DNA of 64,000 nt from Calidifontibacter indicus (lineage in GTDB: Bacteria > Actinomycetota > Actinomycetes > Actinomycetales > Dermatophilaceae), in the NCBI RefSeq assembly GCF_003386865.1, contig NZ_QTUA01000001.1, forward strand, positions 2,480,001 to 2,544,000. Reading direction: 5' to 3'. The translations under genes and the position numbers were made by a program. This document shows positions 7,867 to 18,581 of this stretch, one piece after another. Under the pieces are notes generated by a model, which saw nothing but the letters and a program-made list of their open reading frames with translations, had not been told where the DNA came from and ran no database searches. Every line of letters starts with the position of its first letter. Positions within the stretch are counted from its first letter, which is position 1.

Positions 7867-7953
7867 CTGCCGCCCTCGCGGGCAACGAGAAGACAATACC
7901 CGACAGTTCGCCTCTGCTCCAAAACGGCTCACCGCCCGGGGGCGACGGCGCAA

Positions 7954-9195
7954 TCAGTCGTCCGTGCGGGCGACCTGCGGGTAGTCGACGGACGGGTCGG
8001 CCAGCTTGTCGGCATCGACGACGGTGCTGTCGGCGATGAGCGGCTTGATCTGGTCGACGACGTCCCAGACATTGACGTTCATCGCAGCCAGGATGCGCGA
8101 CTGGTCATCGAGCCAGAACGACACGAATTCGCGGCTGTCGAGATCGCCGCGCACCACCACCCGGTCGTAGGCGTCCTTGCCGGCGTTGCCGATGTACTCC
8201 ATGCCGAGGTCGTACTGATCGGTGTAGAAGTACGGCAGTTCGGTGTAGGGCTTGTCGCCACCGACCAGCGACGCCGCCACCGCGCTCGGCTGGTTCAGAG
8301 CCGTGGCCCAGTGCTCCACCCGCAGCCGTCGACCGAGCACCGGGTGGTCGTGGTTGGCGATGTCGCCGACCACGTAGACGTCGGGGTTGGAACTGCGCAG
8401 GGACGCGTCGACGAGCACCCCGTTGTCGACGTCGAGCCCGGCACTCTGCGCCAGGTCGACATTGGGTGCCGCACCCACGCCGAGCAACACGGCGTCGGCC
8501 GCAATCACCGAACCGTCGCCCATCCGCACCCCGGTCGCCCGGCCGTCCTCCACCTCGATCGCGGCGACCTGGGCGCCGGTGCGCAGGTCGACACCCTGCT
8601 CGGTGTGCAGGTCGGCGAACACCTGCGCGATCTCCGGTCCGAGCACCGCGAGCAGGGGCAGCTCCCCCGCTTCGAGCACGGTCACGGCGGTGCCCTTCGC
8701 GCGGGCCGCGGCAGCGACCTCGAGGCCGATCCAGCCGCCGCCGACGATCACCAACCGCTTGTCCGAGCCGAAGGTCGCGCGGATCGCGTCGGAGTCCTCC
8801 TTGGTGCGCAGCGTCAGCACACCCTCGGCGTCGGCACCGTCGATCGGGAGTCGACGCGGCGTGGAGCCGGTTGCCAGCACGAGCCGGTCGTAGCCCAGCG
8901 TCGCCCCGCCCTCCACCTGCACCTCGTGTGCGTCGAGGTCGATCGCGGTGGCGACGCCTTCGACGAGGTGCACGTCGTGCTCGTCGTACCAGGACTGCGG
9001 GTGCACGAGTGCGTCGTCGAACTGCGCCTTGCCCTGCAGGTAGTCCTTCGACAGCGGCGGCCGCTCGTAGGGAAGATGCGCCTCCCGATGCACCAGGGTG
9101 AGCTCGCCCGCGTAACCCTGCGTCCGAAGTTCCTCGACGGTCTTGGCTCCCGCCAGACCTCCGCCGACGACGACGATGCGCTGCGGTGTGCTCAT
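7954..9195 (-). CDS. FAD/NAD(P)-dependent ferredoxin (rubredoxin) reductase
   Basis: A 413-residue two-dinucleotide-binding flavoprotein. The N-terminal FAD motif is RIVVVGGGLAGAKTVEEL. YERPPLSKDYL is typical of ferredoxin and rubredoxin reductases. VLATGSTPRRLPI, the NAD(P) motif LVIVGGGWIGLEVAAAA and the second FAD motif VYVVGDIANHDHPVLGR follow in order, then a C-terminal reductase domain. It passes electrons from NAD(P)H to a small iron-sulfur partner, for example for a P450 or oxygenase; no partner gene is adjacent. GGAGG 9 nt before the ATG at 9195 decides against the longer frame to 9279. It lies alone between two tRNA clusters. Confidence 0.88.
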   Translation of the reverse strand: MSTPQRIVVVGGGLAGAKTVEELRTQGYAGELTLVHREAHLPYERPPLSKDYLQGKAQFDDALVHPQSWYDEHDVHLVEGVATAIDLDAHEVQVEGGATLGYDRLVLATGSTPRRLPIDGADAEGVLTLRTKEDSDAIRATFGSDKRLVIVGGGWIGLEVAAAARAKGTAVTVLEAGELPLLAVLGPEIAQVFADLHTEQGVDLRTGAQVAAIEVEDGRATGVRMGDGSVIAADAVLLGVGAAPNVDLAQSAGLDVDNGVLVDASLRSSNPDVYVVGDIANHDHPVLGRRLRVEHWATALNQPSAVAASLVGGDKPYTELPYFYTDQYDLGMEYIGNAGKDAYDRVVVRGDLDSREFVSFWLDDQSRILAAMNVNVWDVVDQIKPLIADSTVVDADKLADPSVDYPQVARTDD

Positions 9196-9321
9196 GCTGA
9201 TGAACCTCCAAGGGCGAGGGTCGCGCCGTGTGCCGACCACTGCATCCGCAAGTCTTGTCCCCCACGCCGACACATTCAACGTCCCCCGGGGTGATTCCCG
9301 ACGGGTGACCGGAGACCGCTC

Positions 9322-9345
9322 AGGTGGCCGAGCCGGACGCCACCT
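9322..9345 (-). terminator. Possible terminator of Gly-Cys-Val tRNA unit
   Basis: AGGTGGC (9322-9328) pairs with GCCACCT (9339-9345) over a 10-nt loop, about 118 nt beyond the 3' end of the second tRNA-Val copy. The stem is short and has no T-run, so the call is weak. I see no gene in 9196-9462. Confidence 0.3.
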
Positions 9346-9462
9346 CGGGGGCGCTCATCCAATTTCCTCACGCCGGCTCGGTCGAGACGCCCGGAGTACG
9401 ACGCGACCCATGCGAAACCGCACCCGACCATGCGGCGACGCAGGACAGGGGCGGTTCGAAGA

Positions 9463-9537
9463 TGGTGGGCGATACTGGGTTTGAACCAGTGACCTCTTCC
9501 GTGTCAAGGAAGCGCGCTACCGCTGCGCCAATCGCCC
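9463..9537 (-). tRNA. tRNA-Val (anticodon GAC), copy 2
   Basis: The sequence is identical to the copy at 7705-7779, including acceptor GGGCGAT, anticodon loop TTGACAC and encoded CCA. Here it directly follows tRNA-Cys with a 1-nt gap, in the minus-strand order Gly-Cys-Val that is common in Actinobacteria. Confidence 0.95.
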
Positions 9538-9538
9538 G

Positions 9539-9609
9539 AGGTGGCGACGGGATTTGAACCCGTGTAGACGGCTTTGCAGGCCGTTGCCTCGCCTCTCGGC
9601 CACGCCACC
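9539..9609 (-). tRNA. tRNA-Cys (anticodon GCA)
   Basis: The acceptor stem is GGTGGCG/CGCCACC, the D arm TGGCCGAGAGGCGA, and the anticodon loop CTGCAAA sits on a GGC/GCC-rich stem. The T arm has GGTTCAAATCC, the discriminator is U and CCA is not encoded. It is the only tRNA-Cys in the window and has no counterpart in the second, shorter tRNA cluster. Confidence 0.95.
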
Positions 9610-9636
9610 GGAGATCTCCCCGCGAAGGGCGACCAG

Positions 9637-9709
9637 AGCGGACAACCGGGCTCGAACCGGCGACCTCAACCTTGGCAAGGTTGCGCTCTACCAACTGAGC
9701 TATGTCCGC
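9637..9709 (-). tRNA. tRNA-Gly (anticodon GCC), copy 2
   Basis: The gene body is identical to 7794-7866. It is the first gene of the Gly-Cys-Val cluster on the minus strand, with the promoter expected between 9710 and the YihY gene end at 9752. Confidence 0.95.
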
Positions 9710-9751
9710 CTGCAACCACTCGGCTGACGCCGATCGGTGCGGTGACCGAGG

Positions 9752-10966
9752 CTAACCGATCGACGCCGCGGAATCCAACCGGGGTCCCGGCGTGTCAGGC
9801 CCGTCCGCGCGCCGCGCCCGCTCGTCGACAGGTTCCTCGACCCGATCTTCGGACGGCGCGCGGTCGTTCGCACCGTCCGGCCCGTCGCCGACTGCGCCGG
9901 AGACTCGGGCACCGGACGCCTCGTTTGGTCCGTCGTCCTCAGCGATCTGTTCGACCTCGTCGGGCCCCGGGATGGGACGGCGAATCGGGATCGGCCCGCT
10001 GCGCTCGTTGAGAATCGCCTTCGTGCGGATCACGCCGTCGGTGAGGACGGCCTTGGCGCGCTCGTGCGCCGGGGAGTACTCCTGCACCGGCCACAGCTTC
10101 ATCGTCGCGGCATTGAGCGCGGCCCCGATCAGCACCGCGATGCCGAGGAAGTACAACCAGATGAGCACCACGATGGCAGCAGCCAGCGGACCGTAGATGC
10201 TCGTGCCGCCCACCGACGCACCGAGCATCAACCGCAACACCATCGCCGACAGCACCCAGATCGCGAGGGTGAGGATCGCGCCCGGCAGGTCGCGCACCCA
10301 CGGCGTCTTGATCGGCGTCGCGAGATAGAACAGGGTCGCGAAACCGAGGATCGTCAGGCCCCCGACCAGCGGCCAGTAGAAGATCATCAACACCTGCAAC
10401 TGGCCCGGCAGCCATTCGCTGAGCAGTTGGGGTCCGATGACGATGAGCGGCACGACGATCGCGCCGAACAGCAAGGTCACGAAGTACAGCGACAGGCTCA
10501 TCAGCCTGGTGCGCACGATCCCCCGCTTGCCGCCCTGCCCGTACATGATCGAGACGGTGTCGATGAGCACGTTCAGCGCGCGCGACCCCGACCACAGCGA
10601 CAGCACGAAGCCGGCCGAGATGACATCGGGTCGTCCACCGCGCAGCGCATCGGAGATCGTCGGCATCAACACCTGCCGCAGCGACTCCTCGGTGAGGAAC
10701 CGCGACGCGTAGGCCTCGATCGCCTCGGTGACTCTTGTCACAGCGTTGTCGCCGAGCCAGGGGCCCAGGTAACCGACACCACCGAGCAGTCCGAACACCA
10801 GGGGCGGGAACGACAGGAGGGCGAAGAAGCCGGCCTCCGCAGCCAGTCCGGTGACCCGGTACTGCATGCACAACCGCACCGTTTCGCGGATGAGGCGGGC
10901 CAACGCGACCCCGCCCGGCACCTGCCGGAGTGTCGCGACAACCGTGTTGCGCAGACTCAAGCGCAC
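9752..10966 (-). CDS. YihY/virulence factor BrkB family membrane protein
   Basis: About 404 residues. The start of the conserved core is YRVTGLAAEAGFFALLSFPP, followed by five further hydrophobic segments, including SLSLYFVTLLFGAIVVPLI, YWPLVGGLTILGFATLFYL and AAAIVVLIWLYFLGIAVLIG. The BrkB/YihY hallmark LIWLYFLGIAVLIGAALN is present. The hydrophilic tail of about 100 residues is acidic and Arg/Pro-rich. The GTG at 10966 is taken as start; a TTG at 10960 has better spacing to AGGAG. A still longer frame would run into the divergent glgX start. The family is widespread and its transport role is not settled. Confidence 0.85.
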   Translation of the reverse strand: MRLSLRNTVVATLRQVPGGVALARLIRETVRLCMQYRVTGLAAEAGFFALLSFPPLVFGLLGGVGYLGPWLGDNAVTRVTEAIEAYASRFLTEESLRQVLMPTISDALRGGRPDVISAGFVLSLWSGSRALNVLIDTVSIMYGQGGKRGIVRTRLMSLSLYFVTLLFGAIVVPLIVIGPQLLSEWLPGQLQVLMIFYWPLVGGLTILGFATLFYLATPIKTPWVRDLPGAILTLAIWVLSAMVLRLMLGASVGGTSIYGPLAAAIVVLIWLYFLGIAVLIGAALNAATMKLWPVQEYSPAHERAKAVLTDGVIRTKAILNERSGPIPIRRPIPGPDEVEQIAEDDGPNEASGARVSGAVGDGPDGANDRAPSEDRVEEPVDERARRADGPDTPGPRLDSAASIG

Positions 10967-11048
10967 TCCTGCGATCGGGGCCTGGCGACGAACATGGCCC
11001 CACGGTAGTGGTCGAAGCACTCGCCGGCATGCACCACAATGGCGTGCC

Positions 11049-13199
<2,151 letters not shown>

Positions 13200-13220
13200 G
13201 TCGGCACCGGCGGGCTCAGG

Positions 13221-14111
13221 TCAGAGTTCGGCGAGACGAGCCTTCTGCTCCTCCACGTCGAACTCCGCCTCAGGCCAGGGCTGGTCGAGGCCGCGCAGGT
13301 GGTGCAGCAGGATCTGCTGCACGGCGAGCCGGGCGTACCATTTGCGGTTGGCCGGCACGACGTACCACGGCGCGGTGTCGGTGGACGTCTTGTCGAGCAG
13401 CACCTGGTAGGCCTCCTGGTAGTGGTCCCAGTAGGCGCGCTCGTCGAGGTCACCGGGGTTGAACTTCCACCACTTGTCCGGCCGGTCGAGACGCTCGCTG
13501 AGTCGCGCCTTCTGCTCGTCGGCGTCGATGTGCAACATGATCTTGATGATCTTCGTGCCGCTGTCGGTGACGGACTGCTCGAAGGTGTTGATCTGTCCGT
13601 AGCGGCGCTGCCAGGTGCTCGCCGGCACGAGGTTGTGCACGCGCACGATGAGCACGTCCTCGTAGTGGGAGCGGTCGAAGACCGCGATCATGCCCGGCTC
13701 GGGCAGCCCCTTGCGGATGCGCCACAGGAACGGATGCTTCTTCTCCTCGGCGGTCGGCGACTTGAAGGACGTCAACGAAACGCCTTGTGGGTCAACACTT
13801 CCCACGACATGGCGCATGATTCCGCCCTTGCCTGAGGTGTCCATGCCCTGCACGACGAGCAGCACCGAGGGGCCATCGCCGTCCTTGCCGTTGGCGTAGA
13901 GGCGCTCCTGCAGGTCGTCGATCTCGGCGTCGCTGTCGGCGAGCACCTCGGCAGCCTCCGCCTTGTCACCCTTGAACCCCGGGGTCGACGAGGCGTCGAA
14001 CGAGGCGAGCCCGAATCCCGGTGTGACACGGAGCTTCTCGGTGATCTTGGCGGCGAGGTCGACGGACTTCTCGGGGCCCTTTTCGGACTTCTTCGACTTC
14101 TTCTTGGCCAT
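13221..14111 (-). CDS. Polyphosphate kinase 2 family protein
   Basis: A 296-residue enzyme with a Lys-rich N-terminus (MAKKKSKKSEKGPEK) and the PPK2 core: Walker A-like VVQGMDTSGKGG, GVSLTSFKSPTAEEK, HPFLWRIRKGLP, Walker B-like AVFDRSHYEDVLIVRVH and the lid region RLDRPDKWWKFNPGDLDERA. PPK2 enzymes move phosphate between polyphosphate and nucleoside mono- or diphosphates; the single-domain architecture and length fit class I or III, which I cannot separate by eye. The ATG at 14111 is preferred to an upstream in-frame start at 14126. It is convergent with glgX and divergent from the RibD-like gene. Confidence 0.9.
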   Translation of the reverse strand: MAKKKSKKSEKGPEKSVDLAAKITEKLRVTPGFGLASFDASSTPGFKGDKAEAAEVLADSDAEIDDLQERLYANGKDGDGPSVLLVVQGMDTSGKGGIMRHVVGSVDPQGVSLTSFKSPTAEEKKHPFLWRIRKGLPEPGMIAVFDRSHYEDVLIVRVHNLVPASTWQRRYGQINTFEQSVTDSGTKIIKIMLHIDADEQKARLSERLDRPDKWWKFNPGDLDERAYWDHYQEAYQVLLDKTSTDTAPWYVVPANRKWYARLAVQQILLHHLRGLDQPWPEAEFDVEEQKARLAEL

Positions 14112-14141
14112 GCGGCATGCTCTCACGATTCAATGGGCCGC

Positions 14142-14798
14142 ATGAGGATGCTGCTGCCCGACGCGGCCGAGATCACCCCTTCGCAACTGCCGGACGCGTA
14201 CGGAGTGAGCGTCGATCACGACTGGTACGTGCGCGTGAACTTCGTTGCGACAGTGGACGGCTCGGTCGTGGGGTCGGATCAACGGTCGGGGTCGATCAAC
14301 AACGAGGTCGACGGTCTGGTGTTCCAGATGCTGCGTGCCTGGGCCGACGTCATCGTCGTCGGGTCGGGCACGGCGAGGGCCGAGGGCTACGACGCGCCGG
14401 TGGTCGACCCGCGGTGGGTCCACCTTCGTGAGGGCCGCGCGGCGCACCCGGCGATGGCGGTGCTCAGCCGAAAGGCACAGCTGCCCGACGGGATGGACAC
14501 GATGGGGCGCGACGACGTGTTCGCCCTCGACAGCAGCGGCGATGACGGCGTGTCACGTTGCTTCGCCCAGTTGCGTGAGCGGGGTTATCGCCGGGTGCTG
14601 CTCGAGGGTGGCCCGACGGTCGCCGGCCTCGCGCTCGACGCAGAGCTGGTCGACGAGTTGTGCCACACCACCTCGCCCCGCTTGGTCGGCGGTTCGGCGC
14701 AGCGCATGGTCGACGGGCCGACATTCGACCGGCCGGCGCGGCTTCTCGGCCTTGTCGAAGACGACTCGACCTTGTTGGCTCGCTGGTCGCTGCGCTGA
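14142..14798 (+). CDS. Dihydrofolate reductase-fold protein (RibD C-terminal type)
   Basis: About 218 residues with the RibD reductase-domain pattern: VRVNFVATVDGSVVGSD near residue 30, then RAWADVIVVGSGTARAEGY and the NADPH-binding RRVLLEGGPTVAGLAL. In riboflavin synthesis this fold reduces the pyrimidinedione intermediate, but stand-alone copies like this one often have unknown substrates, and no deaminase domain or rib gene is adjacent. ATGs at 14133, 14142 and 14148 are all possible; 14142 (MRMLLPD) best matches relatives I recall. It is divergent from the PPK2 gene. Confidence 0.8.
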   Translation: MRMLLPDAAEITPSQLPDAYGVSVDHDWYVRVNFVATVDGSVVGSDQRSGSINNEVDGLVFQMLRAWADVIVVGSGTARAEGYDAPVVDPRWVHLREGRAAHPAMAVLSRKAQLPDGMDTMGRDDVFALDSSGDDGVSRCFAQLRERGYRRVLLEGGPTVAGLALDAELVDELCHTTSPRLVGGSAQRMVDGPTFDRPARLLGLVEDDSTLLARWSLR

Positions 14799-14818
14799 TC
14801 GACCCGGGTCGGGTACTG

Positions 14819-16009
14819 CTAGTGCGCGGCGCCTTGCTGCACACCGGCCGGCGCACAGAACGCCCGCACGACCTTCTCCCAGCGCTCGCTGTCGACGTTC
14901 CACTCCCGGCAGTGCCGGGCCACCTCGAACTGCTCCAACCGCACCAGGTCGGGGCGAGCCGCAGCCAGATCGGCGGACGGCGCGAACGGCACGAAATCGT
15001 CGTCGAGTGAGTGGATGAGCAGAATCGGCTTGGTGAGTTCGTCGGCCCGGGTCACCCAGTCGGCGCGAGCGATGTCCAGTGGCTCGGCCAGACCGATCAC
15101 GTTGCGGTGCAACGGCCCCCGCATCATGTCCTGCCCGATGCGGCTGACCACCGGTGGCAGCTTGTTGAGCCCCGCCTGGAACGCCAGCACATGCCGCCAG
15201 TTCACCACCGGCGCGTCGAGCACCAGTCGGCTGACGTGCGCCGCCAGCGGCGAACGATCGACGGCCTGCAGCACGGTGGCACCGCCCATCGACCAACCGA
15301 ACAACTGAATGTCGGTGGCTCCCTCGTCGAGCACGTACTGCATCGCGGCCTCGACGTCCTGCCACTCGGTCAGCCCGAGGTTGTAGAGCCCGTCGGACCC
15401 CGCGGGTGCGCCGACATCGTTGCGGTAGTTGATGATCAGCGCGTTGATGCCGCAGCCCTGCAGGGTCGCCAGCGCGCGCAGACACTCCGAACGCAGCGCG
15501 CCGCGTCCGTGCACGAGCACCGCCCAGCGGGTGGAGTCGGGCACGTCGACCCGCCAGGCCGGCATGTGACCGAGCGGACCGCGGTAGGTGACCTCGGTGA
15601 GGTCGACGTCGAGCGAGTGGGCCGGCGGGCCGACGAAGTAGCTGCCGTTGATCCGACACGGCCCGACCGCGAGTTCGCCGTAGTCGACGCCGAGCAGTTC
15701 ACGGGTGACCTCGGCGCGCGAGCCCTCCCCCTCGATCGACAACACGTCTCCGATGCGGGCGTGGGTCTCGTAGCCACCGACCCACAGTCCGTAGCGCCCG
15801 GGCGAGGTCGTCTCGTCGTTCGCATCGAGGGTGATCGTGAGGTCGTTGTAGGCACGCACCACGCTGTCGTCGGACGGCGGCTCCGGGGTCAGCACCTTGC
15901 GGGCGAAGTAGGCGGCCACCCCGGTCACGCCGGCGGCGCCTACCAGCGCACCGGCGCCGATCACGGAACCGACGACGGAGGCTGCTCGGACGAACTGACG
16001 TGGTTGCAC
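14819..16009 (-). CDS. Alpha/beta hydrolase, membrane-anchored or exported
   Basis: A 396-residue protein with an N-terminal hydrophobic helix (ASVVGSVIGAGALVGAAGVT) that may be a signal anchor. The hydrolase domain has AVLVHGRGALRSE, the nucleophile elbow LFGWSMGGATVL (Ser), the acid strand ILLIHSLDDDFVP (Asp) and the His in EVARHCREWN, so the triad is complete. It resembles actinobacterial serine-aminopeptidase/S33-like hydrolases of unknown substrate. The start is a GTG at 16009 with only a weak ribosome site. The 3' end faces the RibD-like gene with 20 nt between them. Confidence 0.82.
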   Translation of the reverse strand: MQPRQFVRAASVVGSVIGAGALVGAAGVTGVAAYFARKVLTPEPPSDDSVVRAYNDLTITLDANDETTSPGRYGLWVGGYETHARIGDVLSIEGEGSRAEVTRELLGVDYGELAVGPCRINGSYFVGPPAHSLDVDLTEVTYRGPLGHMPAWRVDVPDSTRWAVLVHGRGALRSECLRALATLQGCGINALIINYRNDVGAPAGSDGLYNLGLTEWQDVEAAMQYVLDEGATDIQLFGWSMGGATVLQAVDRSPLAAHVSRLVLDAPVVNWRHVLAFQAGLNKLPPVVSRIGQDMMRGPLHRNVIGLAEPLDIARADWVTRADELTKPILLIHSLDDDFVPFAPSADLAAARPDLVRLEQFEVARHCREWNVDSERWEKVVRAFCAPAGVQQGAAH

Positions 16010-16079
16010 CCGTCCATCGTGTCATTTCGGGCAGGCCACCGGTCGCACCCGGGCGATTCCGCGACCCGATCGGTGAACA

Positions 16080-17147
16080 ATGGCGGTCATGCCGGTGCCT
16101 TTCGAAACTCCGATCACGCCGATGCTCGCCAAGGCGAGCGCGAAGGTCCCCACGTCCGACGACAAGAGCACGTGGTCGTACGAACCGAAATGGGACGGCT
16201 TCCGGTGCGTGCTGGTCAAGGACGGTGACGAGGTCGAACTCGAGTCGCGCGGGTCGAAGCCGCTGACCCGCTACTTCCCGGAGTTGGTCGAGGCCGCCCG
16301 GCGCGACCTGCCGGATCGGTGCGTGCTCGACGGCGAGATCATCGTGCGGTCGGGCACCCCTGGCGCCGAGCGGCTGTCGTTCGAGGCCCTCGGCCAACGC
16401 ATCCATCCCGCCGAGTCGCGCGTGACCAAGTTGTCGGTAGAGACCCCCGCCGAGATCGTGTTCTTCGACTGTCTCTGGATTGGCGGCGACTCGCTGATGG
16501 AGCAGCCGTTCGAGCAACGTCGCTCGGTGCTGGTCGACGCGCTCGCCGACCTGCCGGCCGGTTCCCCGTTCCACGTCACGCGGGTCACCGACGACGCCGC
16601 GGTGGCGGCCCGCTGGTTCGAGCAGTTCGAGGGCGCCGGCCTCGACGGTGTGATCGCCAAGGATCTCGCCGGCACCTACCAGCCGGGCAAGCGGGCAATG
16701 CTCAAGATCAAACACAGCCGCACCTGTGACGCGGTGCTCGTGGGTTACCGAATTCACAAGAGCGGCAACGGGGTCGGGTCGTTGCTGCTGGGCCTCTACG
16801 ACGACGAAGGCAACCTGCGCAATGTCGGCGGCATTCTCGCCTTCACCGCGAAGCGGCGCATCGAACTCATCGACGAGCTGGCCGATCTGGTGGTCACCGA
16901 CGACTCCGGTGAGGCCGTGCGTGGCGCCACCGACCGGTCCCGGTTCAGCTCCAACAAGGACGTGTCGTTCGTGCGACTGCGTCCCGAACGCGTCGTCGAG
17001 GTGAAGTTCGACCAGCTCGAGGGGTCACGTTTCCGACACGGTGTGACTTTCCTGCGCTGGCGCCCCGATCGCGAGCCCGAGTCATGTCTGCTCGACCAGG
17101 TCGACCGGGCCGCCGAGTACGACCTCGGCGAGGTGCTCACCCGCTGA
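16080..17147 (+). CDS. ligC: ATP-dependent DNA ligase LigC
   Basis: A 355-residue ATP-dependent ligase. The nucleotidyltransferase core has motif I EPKWDGFRC with the adenylated Lys, motif Ia ESRGSKPLTRYFP, motif III LDGEIIV, motif IV DGVIAKDL and motif V MLKIKHSRT. The OB-fold domain with VEVKFDQLEGSRFRHGV ends the protein. Length and motif order fit actinobacterial LigC, a ligase linked to end-joining and excision repair, rather than LigB or LigD. It is convergent with the primase-polymerase gene at 17270-18328, an arrangement that supports a shared repair role. No ku gene is in the window. Confidence 0.92.
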   Translation: MAVMPVPFETPITPMLAKASAKVPTSDDKSTWSYEPKWDGFRCVLVKDGDEVELESRGSKPLTRYFPELVEAARRDLPDRCVLDGEIIVRSGTPGAERLSFEALGQRIHPAESRVTKLSVETPAEIVFFDCLWIGGDSLMEQPFEQRRSVLVDALADLPAGSPFHVTRVTDDAAVAARWFEQFEGAGLDGVIAKDLAGTYQPGKRAMLKIKHSRTCDAVLVGYRIHKSGNGVGSLLLGLYDDEGNLRNVGGILAFTAKRRIELIDELADLVVTDDSGEAVRGATDRSRFSSNKDVSFVRLRPERVVEVKFDQLEGSRFRHGVTFLRWRPDREPESCLLDQVDRAAEYDLGEVLTR

Positions 17148-17156
17148 CCCGCAGAC

Positions 17157-17202
17157 GATGAAGGGCGCCGCATCTCCCCCACAGGATCCGGCGCCCCTCA
17201 TC
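17157..17202. terminator. Hairpin between ligC and polymerase-domain gene
   Basis: Arms 17157-17170 (GATGAAGGGCGCCG) and 17189-17202 pair over 14 positions with one mismatch and an 18-nt loop. It lies 9 nt after the ligC stop codon. No T-run follows, which is common in high-GC genomes. Confidence 0.6.
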
Positions 17203-17241
17203 GCCCCCTGACGATGATGGCGAGGTCGCCGCATCAAGCCA

Positions 17242-17259
17242 ATGGGTACATGTACCCAT
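17242..17259. promoter_or_regulatory. 18-bp perfect palindrome
   Basis: ATGGGTACA followed by TGTACCCAT is a perfect 18-bp palindrome, 10 bp beyond the stop codon of the polymerase-domain gene and 94 bp beyond ligC. A partial repeat TTACCCAT lies at 17263-17270. It looks like a protein-binding site but sits between two gene ends, where an operator is not expected. Confidence 0.45.
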
Positions 17260-17269
17260 CCGTTACCCA

Positions 17270-18328
17270 TCACTTCTCGACGCGGTTGCCTTCCGCGTCC
17301 CAGTGGTCGGCCACCTTCTTGGACGGCTGCACCCGCGGCGGCTCGCCGGGCATCTTCGGGTAGTCGGGCGGGAAGTTCAGTTCGCCGAGCCCGCGCTGCT
17401 GGACGTCCTTGTCCCACAAGGCGATTGCACGGGTGATGTCACCCGGGGCACCCCGGTCGGCCCAGGCGTCCCCGTCTTCGGCCACCAGCTCGGGCACGGT
17501 GCGCACGGTGAACTGTGCCGGTTCGGCAGGGCGCAGGTCGGCCCAGCGCAACGGCATCGAGACCGGCGCTCCGGGCAACGGACGCGGCGAGTAGGCGCCG
17601 GCGATCGTGCGGTCGCGGCAGGCCTGGTTGAAGTCGACGAAGATCCGCTCGCCGCGCTCTTCCTTCCACCACGCGGTGGTCACCAGGTCGGGCAGGCGTC
17701 GTTCGAGTTCGCGCGCGACCCCGATGACGCCGTGGCGCACGTCGAGGAACTCGTGGGTCGGCGCGATCGTGGCGTAGACGTGCACGCCCCGGTTGCCGGA
17801 GGTCTTCACCCGGGGCGTGAACTCCAACTCCTCGAGCAGTTCCTTCAGTGCGAGCGCCGCCTCGACCGCGTCGGCGAACCCACGCCCGGGTTGGGGGTCG
17901 AGGTCGATGCGGAACTCGTCGGGGTTGTCGTTGTCGTCGGCGGTGACCGGCCACGGGTGGAAGGTCACGGTGTTCATCTGGGCACACCACACCGCGGCGG
18001 CGGGCTCGTCGAGCACCAACTGTGGGTGCCGCCGCCCGGAGGGGTAGGTGCACATGACGGTGCGGACGTAGTCGGGAACGCCGCGGGGCGGGTTCTTGGA
18101 GAAGAACTGCTCCCCCTCGATGCCTTCCGGAAAGCGTTGCAGCGCAACGGGTCTGTTGCCGTTGGCGCGAACAAACGGCTCGCCGACCGCGATCAGGTAG
18201 CGTGCGAGATCCTCCTTCGTGATCCCGTCGGCGGGGTAGATCACGCGGTCGGGGCTCGACACCTTGACGACGCGTTCCTGCCCGCCCGGGCCCTCGGTCG
18301 TGAGCATCACCGGCTTCGCTGCTGCCAT
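17270..18328 (-). CDS. LigD-type polymerase domain (primase-polymerase) protein
   Basis: A 352-residue stand-alone LigD polymerase domain (archaeo-eukaryotic primase fold). It shows KVSSPDRVIYPADGITKEDL at the N-terminus, then ALQRFPEGI, FFSKNPPRGVPDYV, the metal-binding DLDPQPGRGF, TSGNRGVHVYA and the C-terminal ERIFVDFNQACRDRTIAGAYS, in the family order. No ligase or phosphoesterase domain is attached. Such proteins fill gaps and add nucleotides during non-homologous end joining. The start is ATG at 18328. It is convergent with ligC. Confidence 0.9.
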   Translation of the reverse strand: MAAAKPVMLTTEGPGGQERVVKVSSPDRVIYPADGITKEDLARYLIAVGEPFVRANGNRPVALQRFPEGIEGEQFFSKNPPRGVPDYVRTVMCTYPSGRRHPQLVLDEPAAAVWCAQMNTVTFHPWPVTADDNDNPDEFRIDLDPQPGRGFADAVEAALALKELLEELEFTPRVKTSGNRGVHVYATIAPTHEFLDVRHGVIGVARELERRLPDLVTTAWWKEERGERIFVDFNQACRDRTIAGAYSPRPLPGAPVSMPLRWADLRPAEPAQFTVRTVPELVAEDGDAWADRGAPGDITRAIALWDKDVQQRGLGELNFPPDYPKMPGEPPRVQPSKKVADHWDAEGNRVEK

Positions 18329-18581
18329 GAGTTCACCCTAGAGGTCCGCCAAAGCGCCGATCAGGTGCGCGCCGCGGGTGCACGCGCACCTGGTCGGCCC
18401 GCTGGGCGAGGTGTACGGCGGGTGGGCGGCGGCTTTACCAACTCCTGACTGATTCATTGCCGAACCTTGGCCGGATGTTCACCCGAGCGCGGCGTGATTC
18501 GCACGGTCGTTGTCGCAGGGCGGTCCTAACCTCGCGAACGTCCCCGCAACACCTCGCACCAACTCGCATCCCGGAGCCCCC

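Noticed and set aside
7470-8039. Protein-like tails such as GFEPVTSSVSRKRA
   Set aside because: These are tRNA-Val and tRNA-Gly genes read on the plus strand; the tRNA folds account for them.
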